From Cyanobacteria bacterium RI_101 (GTDB lineage Bacteria > Cyanobacteriota > Cyanobacteriia > Cyanobacteriales > Microcystaceae), in contig WGLZ01000046.1 of assembly GCA_016471375.1 (NCBI GenBank), positions 1 through 64,000 of the forward strand: a stretch of DNA of 64,000 nt, written 5' to 3'. Below are positions 27,185-37,124 of the stretch, piece by piece. Below the pieces are notes generated by a model. The model ran no database searches and was not told the DNA's origin. It saw only the letters and a list, made by a program, of their open reading frames with translations. Every line of letters begins with the position of its first letter. Positions within the stretch are counted from its first letter, which is position 1. The translations under genes were made by a program, and so were the position numbers.

Positions 27185-28204
27185 ATGCCCTTTGCCTTGC
27201 CGGCTCACCCCGAGGACGTCCCCGCCCTCAGTCTCGATTCTCAGCTCCGGGAGCTAACGCTCTATGAAGCGACCTTTGACCTCGAAGCGGAAGGGAAGTG
27301 GGTCTTGCGACTCCTCAACGACGACCCCCATATTCCCGGCGTGATTCTGGTTAAGGGCAGACGTTTGGCGGGCATGATTTCCCGGCGCCGGATTTACGAA
27401 AAAATGAGCCTACCCTACGGCCCTGATCTCTTTTTAACCCGCCCCCTCTCCCAGCTTTATAAATATACCCAAACGCCCCACTTGGTTCTGCCCCAGAAAA
27501 TGCGGATTACCGAGGGCGCCCAGAGAGCGCTCCAACGTCCGACGGAACTGTTAGCGGACCCGATTATCGTCGCCTTGGATAAAAACCACTATCAAATTCT
27601 GGATATTCACCAACTGCTGGTGGCCCACGCTCGTATTTTTGAATTGACCAGCGCCCTCCTGGAGGAAACCAACCAACAACTCAAGCGCCTTGCGGTGATT
27701 GATCCCCTGACGAAAATCGGCAACCGGCGCTTTTTTGAGCAGTATTTCGCCCGGGATTGGCAGTACGCCGTGCGGGAGGAAAAGTGGATTTCCCTGGCGA
27801 TCTGCGACGTGGATTTCTTCAAACAATATAACGATTTCTACGGTCATCCCCAAGGGGATCAGTGTCTGTGTCAAATCGCCCAGTGTTTGCGGAGCGGTTG
27901 TCGGCGCTCGACGGATATTGTGGCCCGCTACGGCGGCGAGGAATTTGTCCTGGTCTTATTGGGCGCTAAACCAGAGGCGGCGGTCAAGATTGTTAAAAAA
28001 GTTCAAGCCGAGCTGGCGGAGCGGAATCTCCCCCATCAAGCCTCGCCCTTGAATCAAACGGTCACCCTCAGTTTCGGCGTCGCCTCCCTCAAACCTTCCC
28101 CCGGTCAGGATCAGCAAACGTTAATCGATATGGCCGATCAAGCGCTCTATCAAGCGAAGCGGGAAGGGCGTAATCGCTACTGTCAGAAGACAGATATTAG
28201 ATGA
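27185..28204 (+). CDS. Diguanylate cyclase with N-terminal CBS-like domain
   Basis: About 339 residues from MPFALPAHPED, chosen because AGGGGG lies ~6 nt upstream; an in-frame start at 27146 would overlap the previous gene. Residues ~15-150 look like a pair of CBS-like modules (GVILVKGRRLAGMISRRRIYEKM). Residues ~175-335 form the GGDEF domain that makes cyclic di-GMP from GTP. The catalytic motif is YGGEEF, and RSTD sits exactly five residues before it, the product-inhibition I-site. It lies 25 bp after the CNB-AAA-polyferredoxin gene and is probably co-transcribed. The N-terminal domain resembles that of the protein at 44386-45531. Confidence 0.88.
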   Translation: MPFALPAHPEDVPALSLDSQLRELTLYEATFDLEAEGKWVLRLLNDDPHIPGVILVKGRRLAGMISRRRIYEKMSLPYGPDLFLTRPLSQLYKYTQTPHLVLPQKMRITEGAQRALQRPTELLADPIIVALDKNHYQILDIHQLLVAHARIFELTSALLEETNQQLKRLAVIDPLTKIGNRRFFEQYFARDWQYAVREEKWISLAICDVDFFKQYNDFYGHPQGDQCLCQIAQCLRSGCRRSTDIVARYGGEEFVLVLLGAKPEAAVKIVKKVQAELAERNLPHQASPLNQTVTLSFGVASLKPSPGQDQQTLIDMADQALYQAKREGRNRYCQKTDIR

Positions 28205-28307
28205 CAGATATCAGCCTAGAAGAAGGACGGCGCCGAATCCGAGTCGCCCCTTCCCTTTCAGACGGGAAAATGTCAAAATTTCAGCCGTAGCCACTTATTT
28301 ACGCGCC

Positions 28308-29627
28308 TTGCCCTCTTCTCCCCAACCGGTTCCCCGCTCCCTGCGACTACAATGGCGCGCTCTGCAATGGGGCGCGGCTCTTCTGCCCCTTAATCCTATT
28401 TTGGCTCTGCCCGGATTACTGTTGGCCTTATTCGGCGCCTGGGCGTTCCGGTGGCGGCAAATTACCGGCGCTCCCCTGTCCTGGGGATTCGCGATTTTAA
28501 GCCTGCTCCTAATTCTGACGACGGCGCTGGCCCAGTATCCCCTAGAGAGCCTGCTGGGACTGCCAAACTTTTTACCGCAATTCGCCGTTTTACTGGCCTT
28601 CTCCCAAATTATTCGGCGCTTTGCCCAACTGCGCTTTATCGCTCAGGCACTCAGCGCCGCCAGCGCCGTTTTAGTGGTTCTCGGTTTCGGGCAAATGTAC
28701 GGTCATTGGTCGAGTCCCGGCTGGTTAAGCGCCCTGGGGACAAATTTAGTGGCGGAGGGGCGCCCGGAGGGTCGGATGTCGTCTCTGTTAATGTACGCCA
28801 ATTTATATTCCGCTTACCTGTTGATGGTCTTGCCCCTGGCGCTGGCCTTATTCATTCAGGAATGGCGGGGAACGGAACTCAACCGGCGCCGCCATTTAGT
28901 TCTCTTGGGAGCGCTGATTCTGGGGGAAACTATCGCTCTTTTTTTAACCGAATCCCGGAGCGCCTGGGGCATTGGGCTGTTAATCTATATCGCCTTCGCG
29001 GTTTATTTAACCTGGTATTGGTTTGTGGGACTCTGCGGGGCGCTGACGGCCTTGGTTTTAGGAGCCTCCTTCAGTCCCGTGGGACGGGAGCCTCTGCGCC
29101 AGATCGTGCCCCGCGTTATCTGGGGTCGCCTCTCCGACGAGCTTTACCCCGACCGTTACCGGACGGCCTACCGGAGCACCCAGTGGGAATTCGCCTGGGG
29201 GATGATGAAAGACAGTCCCCTCTGGGGTCAAGGTCTGCGAAATTTCACGCCCCTCTATGAAGCGGAAATGAACGTTTGGCTGGGTCATCCCCACAGTTTG
29301 CCCTTAATGCTATTGGGGGAAATGGGGATTCCGGCGACCCTATTATTTCTGGGCTTAATCGGCGTCGTTTTGGCCCGGGCCGTCCTCTTTCTCGGAGTTC
29401 TCGGGAAATTCGCTCCCGCTTCCCCCCGCCGGGCTAACGAGTATCTTTGGTTATTCGCCTATCTCGCCGCCTTCGGCGCCGCGACTTTTTATAATTTCTT
29501 CGACGTCACTCTCTTTGATATTCGGATCAATCTCCTCGGGTGGATTCTGCTGGCGGCCATTACCGGCGTCAGTCGCTCCCGGCTGGCCCGGTTCGGGTCG
29601 GCGGGGCATCTGAGAATTGATAGCTGA
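28308..29627 (+). CDS. O-antigen ligase family / IctB-like membrane protein
   Basis: The protein is 439 residues with about ten hydrophobic segments. It has the Wzy_C-type central region (LTESRSAWGIGLLIYIAF) and the large periplasmic loop with MMKDSPLWGQGLRNFTPLYE and WLGHPHSLPLMLLGEMG, typical of O-antigen ligases and polymerases and of cyanobacterial IctB proteins. IctB was once proposed as a bicarbonate transporter; a glycan ligase or polymerase role is more in keeping with the family. The start codon is TTG at 28308, since no nearby ATG fits. Confidence 0.8.
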   Translation: MPSSPQPVPRSLRLQWRALQWGAALLPLNPILALPGLLLALFGAWAFRWRQITGAPLSWGFAILSLLLILTTALAQYPLESLLGLPNFLPQFAVLLAFSQIIRRFAQLRFIAQALSAASAVLVVLGFGQMYGHWSSPGWLSALGTNLVAEGRPEGRMSSLLMYANLYSAYLLMVLPLALALFIQEWRGTELNRRRHLVLLGALILGETIALFLTESRSAWGIGLLIYIAFAVYLTWYWFVGLCGALTALVLGASFSPVGREPLRQIVPRVIWGRLSDELYPDRYRTAYRSTQWEFAWGMMKDSPLWGQGLRNFTPLYEAEMNVWLGHPHSLPLMLLGEMGIPATLLFLGLIGVVLARAVLFLGVLGKFAPASPRRANEYLWLFAYLAAFGAATFYNFFDVTLFDIRINLLGWILLAAITGVSRSRLARFGSAGHLRIDS

Positions 29628-29681
29628 CAATTGAACAACCGGTATAATCAAAAAAAATCTGTTTAACCCGCCCCCAAATTT

Positions 29682-30176
29682 ATGACCGCCCAAGCCCCTA
29701 GCCCCATTTACAGCTTCAGCGCCGAGCGCCTAGACGGGACTCTCATTTCCTTTGAACAATTCCGGGGCAAAGTTCTCTTGATTGTCAACACCGCGAGCCA
29801 GTGCGGGTTTACGCCCCAGTATCAAGGTTTACAGGGGCTGTATGAAAAATACGCCGCCCAGGGGCTAGAAGTTCTCGGTTTTCCCTGCAACCAATTCGGC
29901 GCTCAGGAACCCGGCGGCGCCGAGCAAATTCAATCCTTCTGTGAAAGCCGTTTCGGGGTCGCCTTTCCCCTCTTCGCCAAGGTGGACGTCAACGGCGATC
30001 AGGCCCATCCGCTGTTCAAATACCTGACCCAGGCTCAGCCCGGCATTTTTGGTCTGGAGGCCATTAAATGGAATTTTACCAAGTTTCTCGTCGATCGTCA
30101 GGGGCAAGTGGTGAAACGCTACGGCTCTATTACCAAACCCGAAGATTTAGAAGCCGATCTCAAGGCGTTGCTTTAG
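29682..30176 (+). CDS. Glutathione peroxidase family protein
   Basis: The protein is 164 residues, thioredoxin-like fold. Active-site strings are NTASQCGFTPQYQGLQ (peroxidatic Cys), VLGFPCNQFGAQEPG (resolving-type Cys and Gln), and IKWNFTKFLVDRQG (catalytic Trp-Asn). As in plants and cyanobacteria, the non-selenium Cys enzyme probably uses thioredoxin or NADPH-linked reductants against lipid and other hydroperoxides. Confidence 0.95.
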   Translation: MTAQAPSPIYSFSAERLDGTLISFEQFRGKVLLIVNTASQCGFTPQYQGLQGLYEKYAAQGLEVLGFPCNQFGAQEPGGAEQIQSFCESRFGVAFPLFAKVDVNGDQAHPLFKYLTQAQPGIFGLEAIKWNFTKFLVDRQGQVVKRYGSITKPEDLEADLKALL

Positions 30177-30323
30177 ACGTCATTCCAGCGGCGAATAGAG
30201 AAGCGAACCCCAGAGAGTCAAAACCTAGGACTGGCTGAGGTTGACGCTTCTCTCAATAATCAATTTGAGTCTCAAATTACGATGGGGTATCGGCCCGTTG
30301 AATTTAACCTTAAAACGGGGGCG

Positions 30324-30950
30324 TTAAAGCGCGGCCCCCCAAGGATGAATGATTAAATGCCGGTCGCCGTCAAAGCTAATTTTCCCCTGACTTTGCAGTT
30401 CTCCCAACAGGCGAGTCACCGTGACCCGAGTGGTGCCGATGGCGTTAGCCATCATCTGGTGGGTTAGACGCGCGGAAAGACGAATGCCCTCCGCCACGGG
30501 TTGCCCCATCTCCTGGGCTAAGAGTTTGAGCAGAGCTTGTAGGCGCTCGTCCACCCGTTTGAGACCGGCGATACTTAAAAGGGTTTCCCTCTGCCGGAGT
30601 TGTTTAAGGGTCTGGAGCAGGACAAATTGAGCGACGGAAGCGGAGGCCGTCGCCAAGTCTTCCCGAGGATACCAGCGCAGATAAGCGGCGTTCAACGCTT
30701 TGGCTTGGTAGGTCTCCAGCTGGAGCAAGGTGAGGTCTAGCCCCACAAACGCCGGCGCTTGCGCCCACCCCAACAAAATTTCGTCTCCGTTTTCCAACAA
30801 CTGCCCCACTTGTACCACGCCCCGATAGACTTGCCAGCCGCCTTTATCGGAGAGGGGGATCGTTTCGCCCTTTTCATAGTAGTGGAGACGGCGATTTTCC
30901 AAATCCTCTGGGGAGAAGACGAGTTCGCTGGGGGTTAGGGTCAAAACCAT
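30324..30950 (-). CDS. Crp/Fnr-family transcriptional regulator, NtcA-like
   Basis: The protein is 208 residues. The N-terminal ~115 residues form the double-stranded beta-helix sensor. The C-terminal helix-turn-helix ([20 protein letters not shown]) is very close to that of NtcA, but the sensor is divergent and lacks the NtcA 2-oxoglutarate features as far as can be judged by eye, so this is a paralogue. It is convergent with glutathione peroxidase. Target genes are not inferable. Confidence 0.85.
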   Translation of the reverse strand: MVLTLTPSELVFSPEDLENRRLHYYEKGETIPLSDKGGWQVYRGVVQVGQLLENGDEILLGWAQAPAFVGLDLTLLQLETYQAKALNAAYLRWYPREDLATASASVAQFVLLQTLKQLRQRETLLSIAGLKRVDERLQALLKLLAQEMGQPVAEGIRLSARLTHQMMANAIGTTRVTVTRLLGELQSQGKISFDGDRHLIIHPWGAAL

Positions 30951-31173
30951 GGCGGGTAGGGAGCGGGCAAAAATTTAGTTCTTAGCCTAACTGTCTTAGG
31001 TAAACGTTGGGTAATGCTTTGTTTAAGAAGATGTTTGATTTTTCCGGCGCCGGCTGTTTTTTTGAGTTGATGCGGGCGCGGATAATGTGTCAGTCTTAAA
31101 AGCGGCGCCAGCCATTGTCGGGTAATTCTACAAGTTAAGATAGGGACTGAATCAAGATCGCCCTAAAGCAACC

Positions 31174-31854
31174 ATGGCCACCACAGCGGATGAAGTCTGG
31201 CGACTCCTCGGCGAGTTAATCCAAGCTCAGAAGGAAACAGAAAGTCAACTTAAGGAGCAACAAGAGGAAGCGGAGCGGCGTTCCAAAGAGATTGATCGCC
31301 GTTTCCAAGAACAACGGGAGGAAGCGGAGCGGATGCGTCAAGAGGCGGAGCGCCGTTCTCAAGAGGCCGATCGTCGTTTTCAAGAGACCGAGCGCCTACT
31401 CAAAGAAGGAAGCCAACGGGTGGATCAACAACTGGGGCAGTTAACCAACCGTTTAGGGGAATTTGTGGAATCCCAGGTGAGACCGGCGGCGGTGCGTCTA
31501 TTCCAAGAGCGGGGTATTGAGGTAAATGAAATTTCCTCTGACATCTCCCTCCAAAGGGGACAAGAGGGGATTCAAATCGATATTTTAGTGGTCAACACAA
31601 CCCAGGCGATTGCCATTGAAGTTAAGAGTAAATTAAGTCAAGACGATGTGGACGAACATCTAGAGAGACTGGCAAAATTTAAACGACTTTTGCCCCGGTA
31701 TCAAGGTTTTAATTTGTTGGGAGCCGTGGCGGCCATGGTGATTCCTTCTGATGTCGCTAGCTACGCTTATCGGCGGGGGTTATTTGTCATCGCCCAATCC
31801 GGGGAAGATTTGGCGATTCTCAATGATGAGAAATTTAAACCAAGGGCTTGGTAA
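31174..31854 (+). CDS. Coiled-coil protein with nuclease-like C-terminal domain
   Basis: The protein is 226 residues. Residues ~15-110 are a strongly charged coiled coil with repeating units (ERRSKEIDRRFQEQ, ERRSQEADRRFQE). The C-terminal half has the PD-(D/E)XK pattern: Asp in IQIDILVVN and IAIEVKSKL, as in the DUF3782-type proteins common in cyanobacteria. DNA cleavage is a family-level expectation only. It stands alone. Confidence 0.8.
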   Translation: MATTADEVWRLLGELIQAQKETESQLKEQQEEAERRSKEIDRRFQEQREEAERMRQEAERRSQEADRRFQETERLLKEGSQRVDQQLGQLTNRLGEFVESQVRPAAVRLFQERGIEVNEISSDISLQRGQEGIQIDILVVNTTQAIAIEVKSKLSQDDVDEHLERLAKFKRLLPRYQGFNLLGAVAAMVIPSDVASYAYRRGLFVIAQSGEDLAILNDEKFKPRAW

Positions 31855-31919
31855 AAGACCACAAAAAAAGCTCCACCGCAATGGAACCTGGAACAGAGTA
31901 TAGGTTACAAGTCAGGGGG

Positions 31920-32606
31920 TTATTTTTGCTCGGTGGCTTTGCCAGACCGACGCTTAAACGCCGCCCCAAAAACGACCGCAGCCGATGCGCCCAGCAGGGT
32001 TAGGGGTTCAGGGACGGGAGCATTAAAGTTAGTAATGGTGGTCGTAGAGGCGCCGAACAGTCCGTCAAAACTGAAGGCAGCTAAGCTGAAGATTTGGCCT
32101 TGGGTTACATTAAAATTGGCAGTCCCGCTCTGGGAGACACTTCCATTATTATCAGTTAATCGAGTGAAGACACCGTCGAGCAAATAGCAGAAGGGATCAC
32201 GGCTTGGGTCGGCGTCAGCAGTCGTGTAACTCCAATTAAAGGAAACCGTGCCACTACCTGCCGCCGCAATGGTAAAGTTGGTCCCTCCTATTGAGGAGTT
32301 ATCAGGACTGGTCAGGGAGATGCTGTTGGGGGCACCGCCGGTATTAACAGAGCCGCCGACAGGGGTGGAAGTAGTCCAGTTAACGACAGCATAGTAGCCG
32401 GTGAAGTTGGTGGCATGGGCTGGAGTAGAAACGCCGAGGGACAGCGCCGTTAGACTAAGAGCGCCGACCAGCGCCGCACGGGGGGGGTAAATACGTTCTT
32501 CATGGTTGTGGCTGTTGGGTTTAGAAATGAGTTGGAGATTATCCTTGCGCTTAAGCATAATCCACTCCATCAGCGTTGCAACCGAAGAGACAACATTTTT
32601 TAACAT
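31920..32606 (-). CDS. PEP-CTERM exported protein
   Basis: About 228 residues. There is a long n-region, then the hydrophobic signal LVGALSLTALSLGV ending near PAHA, then a beta-rich Ser/Thr/Gly/Asn body. The C-terminus has VPEPLTLLGASAAVVFGAAF followed by KRRSG, the PEP-CTERM anchor that exosortase recognises and cuts. Such proteins go to the surface or exopolysaccharide matrix. The start is uncertain: ATG at 32606 or 32558, with TTG at 32612. Confidence 0.8.
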   Translation of the reverse strand: MLKNVVSSVATLMEWIMLKRKDNLQLISKPNSHNHEERIYPPRAALVGALSLTALSLGVSTPAHATNFTGYYAVVNWTTSTPVGGSVNTGGAPNSISLTSPDNSSIGGTNFTIAAAGSGTVSFNWSYTTADADPSRDPFCYLLDGVFTRLTDNNGSVSQSGTANFNVTQGQIFSLAAFSFDGLFGASTTTITNFNAPVPEPLTLLGASAAVVFGAAFKRRSGKATEQK

Positions 32607-32617
32607 TGTCAATAGAA

Positions 32618-32650
32618 CCCACTCCTAACCCCTTTAGGGGAGGGGAACCC
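32618..32650. repeat. G/C-run dispersed repeat (family A), fragment
   Basis: The segment AACCCACTCCTAACCCCTTT followed by AGGGGAGGGGAACCC matches the right arm of the repeats at 3705 and 5561. It lies in the divergent spacer between the PEP-CTERM gene and clpB. Confidence 0.55.
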
Positions 32651-32760
32651 GAGAATAACGGCGGCGCCGGCCGTTACCGGGTCTCTCTGGTCGCCGACAG
32701 GCGCGGGGGGGACTGGCGCCGCTACAATAGTCAAGCACCTTTGCGCCTTTTGCCGACTGA

Positions 32761-35496
32761 ATGCAACCCACCGACCCCAATAAGTTCACCGAACAGGCCT
32801 GGGACGGCATTGTCAAATCCCAGGACGTGGCCCGCCGTCTCAAAAATACCAACTTAGAGGTGGAGCATCTGGTCATCGCCCTATTGGAGCAGGAGAAGGG
32901 CCTAGCGCCGCGCATTTTCCAAAAGGCGGAAATTGACCTGCCCACCCTCCTGCAACAGGTGGAGCTTTTCGCCAGTCGTCAGGGGAAGCAGAGTTATGTT
33001 GAGCAACTTTACCTAGGGCGTAGTTTGGATCTGATGTTAGACCGGGCGGAGACGGCCCGGGCCAGTTGGGGGGATAAATTCATCGCAGTGGATCATCTGT
33101 TGATGGGCTTTGCCGAGGACGAGCGCCTGGGGCGGAAAACCCTGCGGGCTTTTAACCTCGATCCCCAGGATTTAGAACTGGCCATTAAAGCGACGCGGGG
33201 TTCCCAGAAGGTGACGGAGCCGAACCAGGAGGAGCGCTACGAGGCGCTGGATAAGTACGGACGAGATTTAACCGAACAAGCGAGACAAGGCAAACTTGAC
33301 CCCGTTATCGGCCGGGACGAGGAAATCCGCCGGGTGATTCAAGTCCTGTCCCGGCGCTCGAAAAATAACCCGGTTTTAATCGGGGAGCCAGGGGTCGGGA
33401 AAACCGCCATCGCCGAAGGGTTAGCCCAGCGCATTATCAACGGCGACGTGCCGGAATCTTTGAAAAATCGCCAGTTAATCTCCCTGGATATGGGCAGTCT
33501 CATCGCCGGCGCCAAGTATCGGGGAGAATTTGAAGAGCGCCTGCGGTCGGTGATGAAGGAAGTGACCCAATCCGACGGGCAGATTATTCTCTTTATCGAC
33601 GAAGTGCATACGGTGGTCGGCGCCGGGGGTCGGGAGGGCGCCGGCTCTATGGACGCGGGCAATTTACTGAAACCGATGTTGGCCCGGGGGGAGTTGCGCT
33701 GTATTGGGGCCACCACCTTAGACGAATATCGTAAACATATTGAAAAAGACCCGGCCCTAGAACGGCGCTTTCAGCAGGTCTATGTCAAGCAACCCAGCGT
33801 CGAGGACACCATTTCTATTTTGCGGGGCTTAAAGGAAAAATACGAAGTCCACCACGGCGTCAAAATTACCGACTCGGCCTTAGTGGCCGCGGCCACTCTG
33901 TCCCAGCGCTATATTCAAGACCGCTTTTTGCCGGATAAAGCCATTGATCTGATTGACGAAGCCGCGGCCCGGTTAAAAATGGAAATTACCTCCAAACCGG
34001 TGGAGTTAGAAGACATTGACCGGCGCTTGATGCAGTTGCAGATGGAAAAATTGTCCTTAGAAGGGGAAGAAAAGCGCCCTGGGTTAGTGGCGGATAAAGC
34101 CTCGAAAGAGCGCCTAGAGAAAATTCAACAGGAAATTAAGGATCTAGAACTTCAGCAACAGGAACTTTCCAGCCAATGGCTCTCGGAAAAACAAATGTTG
34201 GAGGAGATTAACGCCCTCAAGGAAGAGGAAGAACAAATCCGGCGTCAGGTGGAGCAGGCGAAAAGAGATTACCAATTAAATGAAGCGGCCAAACTTCAAT
34301 GGGAACTTGAGGTTTTGCAACATAACATCGAGGAAAAAGAAAGTAAACTCCTAGAAATTCAAGGCTCCGGCAACACCCTGTTACGGGAACAAGTCACGGA
34401 GTCCGACATCGCCGAAATTGTAGCCAGTTCCACGGGCATTCCCCTCAATCGTTTACTGGAAACCGAGCGCCAAAAACTCCTGCAATTAGAAGGGCATCTC
34501 CACCAAAAAGTCATTGGTCAAACAGAAGCCGTGGCCGCGGTGGCCGCCGCCATTCGTCGAGCCAGGGCGGGGATGAAAGATCCGGGGCGCCCCATCGGCT
34601 CTTTCCTCTTTATGGGGCCCACCGGGGTGGGGAAAACGGAATTGGCCCGTGCTTTGGCGGGTTTCCTTTTCGACAGCGAAGAGGCCATGGTGCGGATTGA
34701 TATGTCGGAATACATGGAAAAACACGCCGTTTCTCGCTTAATCGGCGCGCCTCCCGGCTATGTAGGCTACGAAGAAGGGGGACAACTCTCGGAGGCGGTG
34801 CGGCGCCGGCCCTACGCGGTGGTTCTGCTGGACGAAGTGGAAAAGGCCCATGTGGATGTCTTTAATATTCTCCTACAAGTTTTGGACGATGGCCGGATCA
34901 CCGATTCCCAGGGGCGGGCGGTGGATTTCCGCAACGCCATTATCGTCATGACCAGCAATATCGGGAGCGACCATATTTTAAACTTCTCCGCCGACGACGC
35001 CGACTATGAAAAAATGCGGAAACAAGTCCTTCAATCCCTACGGCAACATTTTCGCCCGGAATTTTTAAACCGTATCGACGACCTGATTATTTTCCACGCC
35101 CTCAAACGGGAAGAACTGCGCCGCATTGTCTCTCTGCAAATTAAACGGATTGAGAAACTACTGGAGGAGCAAAAAATTAGCCTCCGTCTCTCCGACCCGG
35201 CGCTGGATCACATCGTCAATAGCGGCTACGACCCCGCCTACGGCGCTCGTCCCTTAAAACGAGCCATTCAACGGGAGTTGGAAAATCCCATCGCCACCAA
35301 GATTTTGGAAAATACCTTTACCGCGGAGGACACTATCTACATTGATTGCGCGGACAATCAGTTAACCTTCGCCAAGGAAAAAGCTCAAGAGCCTACGGCG
35401 CCGAAGATCCTCCTTCCCAGCGCCGGAGGGGAACACAATCAATCTCCAGTTGATCCAACGCCCGAGCCACCACAAAATCCACCAGATCTTCAATAG
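32761..35496 (+). CDS. clpB: ClpB disaggregase
   Basis: AAA+ chaperone that rescues aggregated proteins together with DnaK. The protein is 911 residues against the usual ~870. It has an N-terminal Clp_N domain, first NBD ([32 protein letters not shown]), middle coiled-coil domain (~400-540), and second NBD ([28 protein letters not shown]). The start [14 protein letters not shown] is the standard N-terminus. The last ~35 residues (Pro/Gln-rich) are extra and are read through DNA that also encodes the end of ubiX on the other strand; an ancestral stop was probably lost. Confidence 0.95.
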   Translation: MQPTDPNKFTEQAWDGIVKSQDVARRLKNTNLEVEHLVIALLEQEKGLAPRIFQKAEIDLPTLLQQVELFASRQGKQSYVEQLYLGRSLDLMLDRAETARASWGDKFIAVDHLLMGFAEDERLGRKTLRAFNLDPQDLELAIKATRGSQKVTEPNQEERYEALDKYGRDLTEQARQGKLDPVIGRDEEIRRVIQVLSRRSKNNPVLIGEPGVGKTAIAEGLAQRIINGDVPESLKNRQLISLDMGSLIAGAKYRGEFEERLRSVMKEVTQSDGQIILFIDEVHTVVGAGGREGAGSMDAGNLLKPMLARGELRCIGATTLDEYRKHIEKDPALERRFQQVYVKQPSVEDTISILRGLKEKYEVHHGVKITDSALVAAATLSQRYIQDRFLPDKAIDLIDEAAARLKMEITSKPVELEDIDRRLMQLQMEKLSLEGEEKRPGLVADKASKERLEKIQQEIKDLELQQQELSSQWLSEKQMLEEINALKEEEEQIRRQVEQAKRDYQLNEAAKLQWELEVLQHNIEEKESKLLEIQGSGNTLLREQVTESDIAEIVASSTGIPLNRLLETERQKLLQLEGHLHQKVIGQTEAVAAVAAAIRRARAGMKDPGRPIGSFLFMGPTGVGKTELARALAGFLFDSEEAMVRIDMSEYMEKHAVSRLIGAPPGYVGYEEGGQLSEAVRRRPYAVVLLDEVEKAHVDVFNILLQVLDDGRITDSQGRAVDFRNAIIVMTSNIGSDHILNFSADDADYEKMRKQVLQSLRQHFRPEFLNRIDDLIIFHALKREELRRIVSLQIKRIEKLLEEQKISLRLSDPALDHIVNSGYDPAYGARPLKRAIQRELENPIATKILENTFTAEDTIYIDCADNQLTFAKEKAQEPTAPKILLPSAGGEHNQSPVDPTPEPPQNPPDLQ

Positions 35497-36013
35497 TTTG
35501 GGGTTGATGGTACCAGGCGGGAATAGCGGGCACAATCCGAGCGCCGGCCTCCGCCAGGGTCGTTAAATTCCGTAGGTGGATCAGGCTCAGGGGCGTTTCC
35601 CTCGGCGTCACCACCAGGGGCCGGCCTTCCTTGAGTTGCACGTCCGCCGCCCGCTCCAATAAATCGGAGCTTAACCCCTGGGCCAACTTAGCCACCGTGC
35701 TCATGCTACAGGGGATCACCAGCATTCCCAATGTCCGAAAGGAGCCGCTGGCGATGGTCGCGCCCACGTCGCCCCAACGGTGACAGGTTAATTCCCCGGC
35801 CGTTAAGACCCCGCACTGACGGCGCCAAAAGGCGCTTTGGGCCAGAGGCTCGGCGGGCATCTGGACACCGGTCTCCGCTTGCCAGACTTGAAAACTGGCT
35901 TTGGAGGCCACTAGCTCCACCGAATACTGGGCGGCGAGGAGAAATTTCAGCGCCCGGACGGCGTAGATCAGCCCAGAGGCGCCGCTGACCCCCAAAATTA
36001 ACGGTCGGTTCAT
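35393..36013 (-). CDS. ubiX: Flavin prenyltransferase UbiX
   Basis: The protein is 206 residues. It makes prenylated FMN for UbiD-type decarboxylases. The N-terminal flavoprotein motif is LILGVSGASGLIYAVRAL, with the ASGSFRTLGMLVIPCSMST and VTPRETPLSLIHLRNL segments diagnostic of UbiX/Pad1. The C-terminal ~34 codons overlap the 3' end of clpB in antisense (35393-35496). Confidence 0.94.
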   Translation of the reverse strand: MNRPLILGVSGASGLIYAVRALKFLLAAQYSVELVASKASFQVWQAETGVQMPAEPLAQSAFWRRQCGVLTAGELTCHRWGDVGATIASGSFRTLGMLVIPCSMSTVAKLAQGLSSDLLERAADVQLKEGRPLVVTPRETPLSLIHLRNLTTLAEAGARIVPAIPAWYHQPQTIEDLVDFVVARALDQLEIDCVPLRRWEGGSSAP

Positions 36014-36044
36014 GAGGAAATCTATTGTTTCGGCGGGGATCGAC

Positions 36045-36350
36045 CTACCACTTCAGCAGATTAAACTGCTCCATGTCCGTGGTTTCCCGGTTGCGGTAAA
36101 TGGTGAGAATAATCGCCAGACCCACCGCCGCTTCCGCCGCGGCCACGGTAATCACAAAGACGGCGAAAACTTGACCCTTAATCTCGGCGGGATCGAGGAA
36201 GTTGGAAAATCCCATGAGGTTGAGGTTGACGGCGTTGAGCAAAAGTTCGATGGACATCAAGACCCGCACGGCGTTACGGCTGGTAATCAATCCATAAATC
36301 CCGATACAAAAGAGGGCGGCGGCGAGAATGAGGCAGTATTGGAGTTGCAT
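36045..36350 (-). CDS. ndhE: NAD(P)H-quinone oxidoreductase subunit 4L
   Basis: The protein is 101 residues with three spans, the NuoK homologue of cyanobacterial NDH-1. It starts [18 protein letters not shown]. Conserved acidic residues in the middle spans are visible in [16 protein letters not shown] and [13 protein letters not shown]. It is last gene of the ndhA-I-G-E block, after a 72-bp spacer holding short tandem repeats. Confidence 0.96.
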   Translation of the reverse strand: MQLQYCLILAAALFCIGIYGLITSRNAVRVLMSIELLLNAVNLNLMGFSNFLDPAEIKGQVFAVFVITVAAAEAAVGLAIILTIYRNRETTDMEQFNLLKW

Positions 36351-36356
36351 AGGGGA

Positions 36357-36412
36357 CAGTTATCAGTGAGTAGTTATCAATGAGTAGTTATCAGTGAGCG
36401 GTTATCAGTTGG
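36357..36412. repeat. Short tandem repeat in the ndhG-ndhE spacer
   Basis: About four tandem units of the form GTTATCAGTGAGTA, with small changes. The core (TGATAACTG in the other orientation) recurs near 1803, 5471, 37095 and 61525, so it is a dispersed short tandem repeat class. Confidence 0.8.
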
Positions 36413-36422
36413 ATAAGGCGCT

Positions 36423-37019
36423 TTACTTATCGACCGACGCCAACTCCCTGGGACGCTCCGGTAGGGTCAGCGCCGTGGCGGTAGGCTCTTCGGGGGAAGG
36501 TTCGGGAATCAGGTCGCGACGGGCGAGGATAATGGCGCCGACCATAGCCATTAAGAGTAAAACGGAGGCGAGTTCAAAGGGGAGGAGAAAATCGCTGAAA
36601 AAGTGTTTGCCAATGGCCACTAAGGTGTCCGCCACCGGCGCCGAGGTTTTGTCCACGGACCAGGGGGTAATCAAAACCATCGTGCTTAGGAGAGCGAAAA
36701 TTCCCAAACAGACCGTCCCCGTGGCGCCGTTGCGGAGCCAGCGCCCCGGAATGGCGGCGAAATCCTCCCGTTTATTGACCAGCATAATGGCGAAGAGGAT
36801 CAAGACATTGACGGCGCCGACGTAGATCAAAATCTGGGCCGCGGCCACAAAATCGGCGTTGAGCAGGATATAAATGCCGGAGACGCTAATGAACACGCCC
36901 CCTAGCAAGAAAGCGGAATAAACGATATTGGGTAGAAGGACGACGCCCAGCGCCGCCCCGAGAACCAGGGCGCCGAGGATGACAAAAGAGACAACCTGTA
37001 CGCCTTCAGCTAAATTCAC
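36423..37019 (-). CDS. ndhG: NAD(P)H-quinone oxidoreductase subunit 6
   Basis: The protein is 198 residues with about five spans, the NuoJ homologue. The conserved GGVFISVSGIYILLNADFVA and QILIYVGAVNVLILFAIML segments are present. Part of the membrane arm of NDH-1, which serves respiration and cyclic electron flow. It lies between ndhI and ndhE on the same strand. Confidence 0.96.
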   Translation of the reverse strand: MNLAEGVQVVSFVILGALVLGAALGVVLLPNIVYSAFLLGGVFISVSGIYILLNADFVAAAQILIYVGAVNVLILFAIMLVNKREDFAAIPGRWLRNGATGTVCLGIFALLSTMVLITPWSVDKTSAPVADTLVAIGKHFFSDFLLPFELASVLLLMAMVGAIILARRDLIPEPSPEEPTATALTLPERPRELASVDK

Positions 37020-37124
37020 AGTGAAATCCTCAAGTTAAGTCAAACATAAAGATTAAGTTGGGCAGATCCGGGCTTCGGCCCTTCAGCGGCGCTCAGAGTT
37101 GATAACTGGTATCTGATATCTGAA

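Noticed and set aside
30197-30253. AGAGAAGCG / CGCTTCTCT inverted repeat as terminator
   Set aside because: Nine-base arms with a ~39-base loop and no T tract; too weak.
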